From Allodiplogaster sudhausi (Eukaryota > Nematoda > Chromadorea > Rhabditida > Diplogasteridae): 64,000 nt of DNA. This document shows positions 58,180-64,000 of this stretch, piece after piece. The stretch covers positions 611,501 to 675,500 of the forward strand of contig CALZFC010000354.1 in the NCBI GenBank assembly GCA_945643635.1, written 5' to 3'. The first letter of the stretch is position 1. Each line of letters begins with the position of its first letter. The notes under the pieces were generated by a model. It searched no databases and was not told the DNA's origin. It saw only the letters and a list, made by a program, of their open reading frames with translations. Position numbers and translations under genes: made by a program.

Positions 58180-61100
58180 CTATCTGTACTTGTTGATACT
58201 TTTGAAAGCGGCGAGCCAAAGAACAACTCCGGAAGCCACGACACATATGCCCGTGATCCACAGGGTCGGCACTCCAAAGGCGGCGAAAATCCATCTGCCA
58301 ACGAATAAACATTTATTTTAAAGAAGTATTTGAGCAAAGACAGGCTTAATTTAACTATTAAAAAACAATATCGCGTGGAACAATTTGTCATTTATTTTTT
58401 CTGAACAATTAAAGATTGTCTCGGACAATTAAGGAGACAAAAAGTGAAAGGTGAAACAAACGTGGAGATCATTGGCGCGGAAATTATCGCAACATCTTCT
58501 ACGGCAACCATGGTCGATTGTAGCACGCTCTGAAGAAACTAATTTTTTAGAGCAGCCATTTTATCACTGCCGACGTGACAAATGAAAAAATATTAGGGAA
58601 AATTTAAAATTAATATTGTGTTTTGGCTAAATAAATGTAAAAAAAAAAAATTTCCGTCTTTGAACGAAACTCAATCCATTTGAATTTTACCGACCATTTT
58701 ATTCTATCTTATGCTTTCTCTCCCTTTGGGTCAGGCAAAAAGGCGTGAATTCAAACGTGAGTTTTTGACGCTAGACTTGCCTGATCGACGGCGCCAATGA
58801 CGCGCGAGTAGAGCGTGTCGACGGCGACCGCGGACAGCGGCACGACAAAGCCCATGACGACGGCGACGGTGGGCAGGAAGACCCAGGGCGACATGGCCGA
58901 GCCGCTCTCGCACCACGCGTACTCGCGCGGGTCGCAGCCGGCGCGTGACGTCGCTGTCGTGGTATTTTCTTTATTTGTTAGTTTTTTTTTTAAATAAACG
59001 TTCGTATTATTATTGTCTTAATGAATAAATAATTTGGGTATATTTTTTTGATTTCATGTTTTTTCAATACAATTAAAAGTGTTTGAAAAATATAAAGTCC
59101 TACAACTACTAAAGCTAATTGTTAACGATCACATATTATCAAAATATTTTGCAGCGCTCTGAGAGAATGCAGACAAAATAAAACAAAACAAAAAATAAAA
59201 TAAAAAACAAAACTACGAACAGTTGTATTGCGGCAGAAAGTTCATCTCGGTTCGATAGGGATACGTCGCAACGTACATGGCGATGACGAATAGAAAACAG
59301 AGCAGAAAGACAAGCGGGAGGCTCACCCTTAATATGTTAATGCTATAAAAAAAAATTCTTTTTTTTAAATGTTTTTTTTAAATTAACACAAACAATGTAG
59401 AGTTTAAAAAATATTTAAAAAAAATAAAATTAATAGTAAAAATGAAAAAAAATTACTACCTCTTGGCCAATTGGCACCAGACAAAGAGCGCGGTTACCGT
59501 GAGCGCCAAGACGCCGATGGTCGCGACGAGAACGGCCGAGACACGCACCGTCATTAGGCCGTCCCAGCCGAACAGCACCATCTCGAGTGGCTGCGTGATC
59601 CTGAAGGGAAGATTTGTATTACGGTAACCGGTACAAAGTTGATAATATAAAATTTGGAAAAAAAATATGTACCGTATTTTCTCTATTAGTGCCCCCGGGG
59701 GTACTATTTTTCAATACCCCTGCGAGAGGGGGGCACTATTAGAGGGGGGGGGGGTTCTATTAGAGGGACGGGTACTATTTTTCAATGTAATTGACTAAAA
59801 GTTTGATTACAACATTTTATTCTCAAAAACGAATAATTGTAGCTCTACTTCAATATAATCATCACTGGAATATAGGTTTTAACGTATATTTTGAATGAAT
59901 TTGCAATCAGTTCATTAGGAAGAGCATCCCATACCTCAAGGATAGAGTCCAGGTTCGTCTCTATTAGACAATTAGGGGGGGGGGCGCTATTGGAGGGGGG
60001 GGGGGTTCTAATAGAGGGAGGGGTACTATTTTTCAATACCCTTGCGAGAGGGGGCACTATTAGAGGGGGGTTCTAATAGAGGGAGGGGCACTTATAGAGA
60101 AAATACGGTAAATACCGTATTGATATATACACATACATAGGTATCGCATCTTAAAGAACAGTTAAAAAATTTATTACATTACAAACGTTATAAATTATCT
60201 GAACAACATTGTATCATTGAGGAGCAAAAAAGAAAAAAAGAAAAAAAAAAAAGTTTGAATGCCAAACGTCTGGAGCAGAGTGTTGTTGAATTGGCCAATC
60301 GTCCGCACGTAGATGCACACAACGACGAGCGGATAGGAGATGTCGAGGGACGCCAGAGATTTGAACTTGGCCGCGAGGTGGCGCGGCGTCGAAAAGAAGC
60401 GATCGCCGGCGTCTGGAAAAAAGGATTGGAAATGGACGATTGGTAGAGAGTTGAAGCAATAGGTAAGGAATGGCCTGAGGAAACGGAAAGGAAAAACAAT
60501 TATAGTATTTACATCTTTACCTATTTTAAATGTAATTTTCAAATGAAACAAACTTAATTTGTTTTAAATTTTGTTTCGTGTAAAATTTAAATCGGTGAGA
60601 AAATTATGAAGAAAAAGAGAAATAATGCTGACTCTCATCAAAAGCAGACTTCTTCTTGCTCGGAAGCTTTGGCGGATCGCGGAAGCAGCAGCAAATGACG
60701 AGGAGAGCCACCGTATTCGTAAGCAGTGCGATCCAGATGGGAGCTTAAGGAAAAAAACTCACATTTGAATTCGCGAGTTTTTGCTTGAGCATAAGAAGAA
60801 CGAGAGAGCATGTGATGTATGCAAACATAACTAAAATTGTCAGAAAAATTCAAATAGGTTACGATTGGGTTACAGAGTAGTGCTAGAGAGGGAGAGAGAA
60901 TATGTAGAGCGAGCAGGAGAAAAGGAGATATGTATGTAGATATATAAAGATACAGGAAGAATAAGAGTAAAATAGGGAGAGACGGATTTTCGGGACAATG
61001 AATAATCTGTAACCTGAGTAGACGTGTAGTCTGATGCCCGTAAAAACTTCATATCCGGGATAAGGAATGCTGCTGAAGGCCAGTTGTATCACTGTTAAAT

Positions 61101-62613
61101 TTCATGTTTACCTTACCATTCTTACAGTTTTTTTTACTTGTTATTTTAATAAGGAATGGTTGCAACAAGAAAGAAAGAAAACGATTCCTTGTCCTCAATT
61201 TCCGCGCCGCTACATTATAGTGTTGAAGGTGTACAAGAAGTCAAGACTAGAAAACAACAATTCATGATGGGAGAGAGGTGGTCCTTTTGAGAACCTCCTC
61301 GAGACACTTGAGATAACTTCAGCGTCTTATGGTAGGAGTGCCTATCTTTTTTATCTTTAGCTTTTTTCTCAAAACACAAATAACAGTGTCAAAGTAATAC
61401 AAATAAAAATAGCAATTTCTAACGAGGGCTAATGACGATGGCGAGCACTGTGGCAAGCATGAGAAGAGCGAAGACTTTTGAGCGGTCCTCATCTGAACTG
61501 TGCCGGACGAGGTATGCACGCAGCACGGCAACTGTGCCTAGAATGGAGGGGGAGAGAGAGACAAAGAGGGAACGAGAGTGAGAGAGAGAACATGAGAGAA
61601 AGAAAGAGGCATGAGAGAAAAAGAGAAAGAAGGAGATAAAGGAGCTAAAGAGCTAAAGAGGATAAGAGGAGAAAGTAGGCGAGAGAAAGAGAGAGAAGGT
61701 GAGAGAAAAATGGGGAGAGAAAGAGAGAGAGAAAGCGGTTAAATATGTAGCTCACCGGAGGCCGCATTAAAGAGCATGTAGCAGACGAACATGACATAGC
61801 GACGGTCTTCCGGAAAGTATTCCAGTGTGAGATACAGTATCACACCGACGTATGCGACAAGTCGTCCAACAATCAGAGGCACTCTAATTATTCCTATTAT
61901 AAGCGAGAAATAAATACTTTTAATATTGTAAAATCTGTATTAAAAAAAGTTACGTCTATAAATAAAGACCAAAATAGAATAAAAGTGAAAATAAAAGCTA
62001 TATACAAATAAATAAATGTCAACTTTGTACGCTGCCACCGATGCTGCCACGCGCCGACGAGCACGGCGGCGACCGCGTGGACGGCGCGGCTCACCGAGCC
62101 GGCAGTGCCCATGAACTGGATCGAGGCGTCCTTGTCGACCTGTACATATGTAGTTGATCGACAATTACATTTTTTTTGTGTTTGTAAAACGAAATGCATA
62201 TTGACATGATTTGTCGTTTGTTTTTTCCTCTTTGAATTCATTTTTTTTCTTACAAAACCTGCTGCATATATGGCCACTCGCCGAACAGCATGACGCTGAG
62301 CTCGACGGCGCACAGCAGCGCGACCGCGAACGCCGTCCAGACGGCGCGCCAGTTTGTTCTAAATAAAAAAAAAGTTTTTTTTTTATGATACAAAAAAAGT
62401 TTCTTTAGCCTACATTTCAGCACCGTTTTCTTTTCTTTTTTTCTTTTTTTTCGTTCACCAAATCTTTTTCTCTTCTAAATTTGTGGCTCTCGCACACCTT
62501 CCAGCAGCGCCTGCGGCATCTTTAGCAGGAACGCCTTCGGCCGGGCCGAGACAACGCGCCGTGACAAGTGAGCCGTCGAGCGTCGTGGCGGACAGCGAGA
62601 GGCACGGCTTCAT
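58180..62613 (-). CDS. MFS transporter, MFSD8/CLN7-like
   Basis: This is a multi-pass transporter, in vertebrates a lysosomal membrane protein. Exons on the minus strand: 62498-62613 (start MKPCLSLSATTLDGSLVTAR), 62259-62358 (NWRAVWTAFAVALLCAVELS, first span), 62031-62139 (GTAGSVSRAVHAVAAVLVGA), about 61755-61884 (PLIVGRLVAYVGVILYLTLE), 61420-61540 (GTVAVLRAYLVRHSSDEDRS, the MFS GNxxxxRxY...DR motif), about 61017-61080 (IPYPGYEVFTGIRLHVYS), 60640-60744, 60250-60414, 59460-59602, 59222-59333, 58780-58956 (TLYSRVIGAVDQA), 58463-58540 (STMVAVEDVAIISAPMI) and 58180-58297 (GRWIFAAFGVPTLWITGICV, last span). Order and motifs match MFSD8-type proteins, a family expanded in nematodes. No lesion was noted; some exons may be missing between 60250 and 59602, where a MITE lies. 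Confidence 0.75.
59672..60108. mobile_element. MITE with 26-bp inverted ends and G-run-rich interior, TA target duplication
   Basis: The left end is CCGTATTTTCTCTATTAGTG and the right end, reverse-complemented, CCGTATTTTCTCTATAAGTG, both continuing into CCCC. TA flanks each side (59670-59671, 60109-60110). The interior repeats a block, GGGGGCACTATTAGAGGG followed by GGTTCTATTAGAGGG and TACTATTTTTCAATACCC, at least twice, separated by about 180 bp of unique sequence. It lies in an intron of the MFS gene. A TA duplication suggests a Tc1/mariner-like mobiliser, not proven. Confidence 0.85.
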
Positions 62614-64000
62614 CAAGAAGCCTCAACCATTGAATTCAGAGTCGTGTCTCTCTCTCTCTATCTTTTTACATAGTATCTTAACGTAGAATGTTTGTACGTG
62701 CATATCAGAAGGAATTTCTCCCCCCTCCTTTTTCACTCTTTTTGAGTGAGAGCGCATGCAAAGTGTGCGTGAAGAAGAGAGAAAAAGAGCACCTTAAAAA
62801 GTGCTGCTCTTAACGGAGACTAGAATATTTCTGTAATTTGCTAATATTAAACGGCTTCTAAACTCTTTGGTCGGCTCGATTAAATTAAAAAAATGTCGCG
62901 ATCAATGTTCTTTGCACAATGTTGAAGGTCTCAGACAAGCAAAAAAAAACAATTGCTAGACGCCGATTCCTACGTTTCAAGTATCAAGTCTCACGCGTCG
63001 AAGTTGCAGTGATATCTCGACACATCCCCAAAGTTATAAATAAATAAATTCATTTATTTATTTAATCAAAGATCTTTAAGATGTGATGACATAAAAAATA
63101 ATCAATTGAGAAAATTGTCCGCATGTGTGATGAAGTGTTGGAAAGGGAAAGGGAAAGGGCGGCAGACAGTGCTTGCTGGCTGAGACAATGGAAAATAGAT
63201 TGCACCATCTAAGAAAGGCAAGGAAAGACGTATGCAGCGTTCAAGTACTTTAATTGGCAGCGGAGATAGCGAAAGTCTTTAAACAAAGAAGCAGATGGAA
63301 CTTTATTTATTGGAGTTACAATAACTTGTGCAAGTTTTTCATTCATATATGTACATATGTTCATATGTGCATGTATTTATATACATACATATATGCACCA
63401 TTCAGCGTTTTTATTTTATCTGGAACTCTCTTTACGCAGCGTACTCTCTCTCCTTTCAAGAAATATGTATAATCGTATAATACACACAAATTGCTCCAGA
63501 TCGCACCGGGGACAAAATTGCCACTTTCCAGTAGGTAAGCTTTTAATAACACAAGGTTCTCTGTCACAATCACAGAGTCCAACTCGTTGCCTGCTGCCCT
63601 TTAGTTACTCATGGGGACGCTTCTTTTTTTTCTCTACACTTTCCGAAGAGTGAACACTTGGCCTGAACACTGGCGTTTCTATTCGTAGAAGTAAAGATCT
63701 TTGATTAGTAATTTCAACGGAAATAACTCTTAGTCGAAATTGTCATTATTATTCTCTTTTCTCTCTCATAAAATGCTGCTTGTATAATCCTTGAAATTGC
63801 CAGAAGATACACAATGAACAATGAACAAAGTGTGATTAAATAGGATTAAACGAAGGCGAAAAGAATTTGTCTATTAATATAATATAACAAAAAAAAAATA
63901 CTCGGCGAATATGGAAAGCTCACCTGATTGTGAGTTGTCGCCCTTATTGAGAATAGACATCTCCACCACGAGAAGCTTCCTTTATTTCTTCGCGTTAATT
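62614..64000. other. Region upstream of the MFS gene; possible first exon of a further gene
   Basis: No recognised domain. A minus-strand ATG at about 63962 followed by MSILNKGDNSQS and a GTGAGC donor (about 63924) could be the first exon of a gene whose other exons I cannot identify. GGGAAAGGGAAAGGG at about 63143-63157 is a short purine repeat. Confidence 0.3.

Overview
The window is animal nuclear DNA, most likely from a nematode. The protein-coding genes are cut into many short exons by introns with AT-rich bodies and TTTCAG/TTTTAG-type acceptors. Several start codons sit only 2-15 bases after a TTTCAG-like acceptor, as expected for spliced-leader addition. The gene families also fit a worm: UDP-glucuronosyltransferases (UGTs), DEG/ENaC channels, an expanded MFSD8-like transporter and small secreted cysteine-rich proteins. 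Species was not determined; the high intron density resembles diplogastrid worms, but that is a guess. All gene models below were made by eye.

Layout. 1-1.7 kb: 5'-truncated, broken UGT copy (minus), its exon 4 split by a MITE. 3.2-16.1 kb: a family of small secreted cysteine-rich genes. One member is split into two halves by an 8.04-kb CACTA/EnSpm-like transposon (4928-12969, 2-bp target duplication) and a second time by a 1.3-kb hAT element. Its 5' half has been duplicated in tandem (1099-bp unit, apparently identical), and an inverted, still-open paralogue lies at 15.4-16.1 kb. 17.3 kb: hAT MITE with a perfect 8-bp target duplication. 18.2-20.9 kb: nearly intact UGT (minus), but with a GA instead of a GT at one donor. 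22.8-25.4 kb: third, clearly dead UGT. 26.5-31.4 kb: three paralogues of a ~132-residue protein of unknown function, two head-to-head in a large inverted duplication and the third in a further duplicated block. ~33.8 kb: possible GPCR remnant. 35.5 kb: 113-bp hAT MITE. 36.1-40.5 and 41.4-46.4 kb: two DEG/ENaC channel genes (minus). The first contains a perfect 35-bp hairpin; the second has an EGF-like domain and loses its 5' end at a CR1/Jockey-type reverse transcriptase. 48.4 kb: dense array of TTGTCTT motifs. 49.4 kb: RPS3 exon fragment. 50.0-54.5 kb: a ~1.4-kb direct duplication, one copy carrying a 492-bp solo LTR, flanking an activin/TGF-beta-like ligand gene (51.9-52.8 kb). 55.8-57.9 kb: putative nuclear protein (plus). 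58.2-62.6 kb: MFSD8/CLN7-like MFS transporter (minus) with a MITE in an intron.

The genes do not form an operon or pathway. The unifying theme is local gene duplication, often inverted, with heavy transposon traffic. Paralogous copies act as empty-site controls, so several insertions can be read at base resolution and partly ordered in time.
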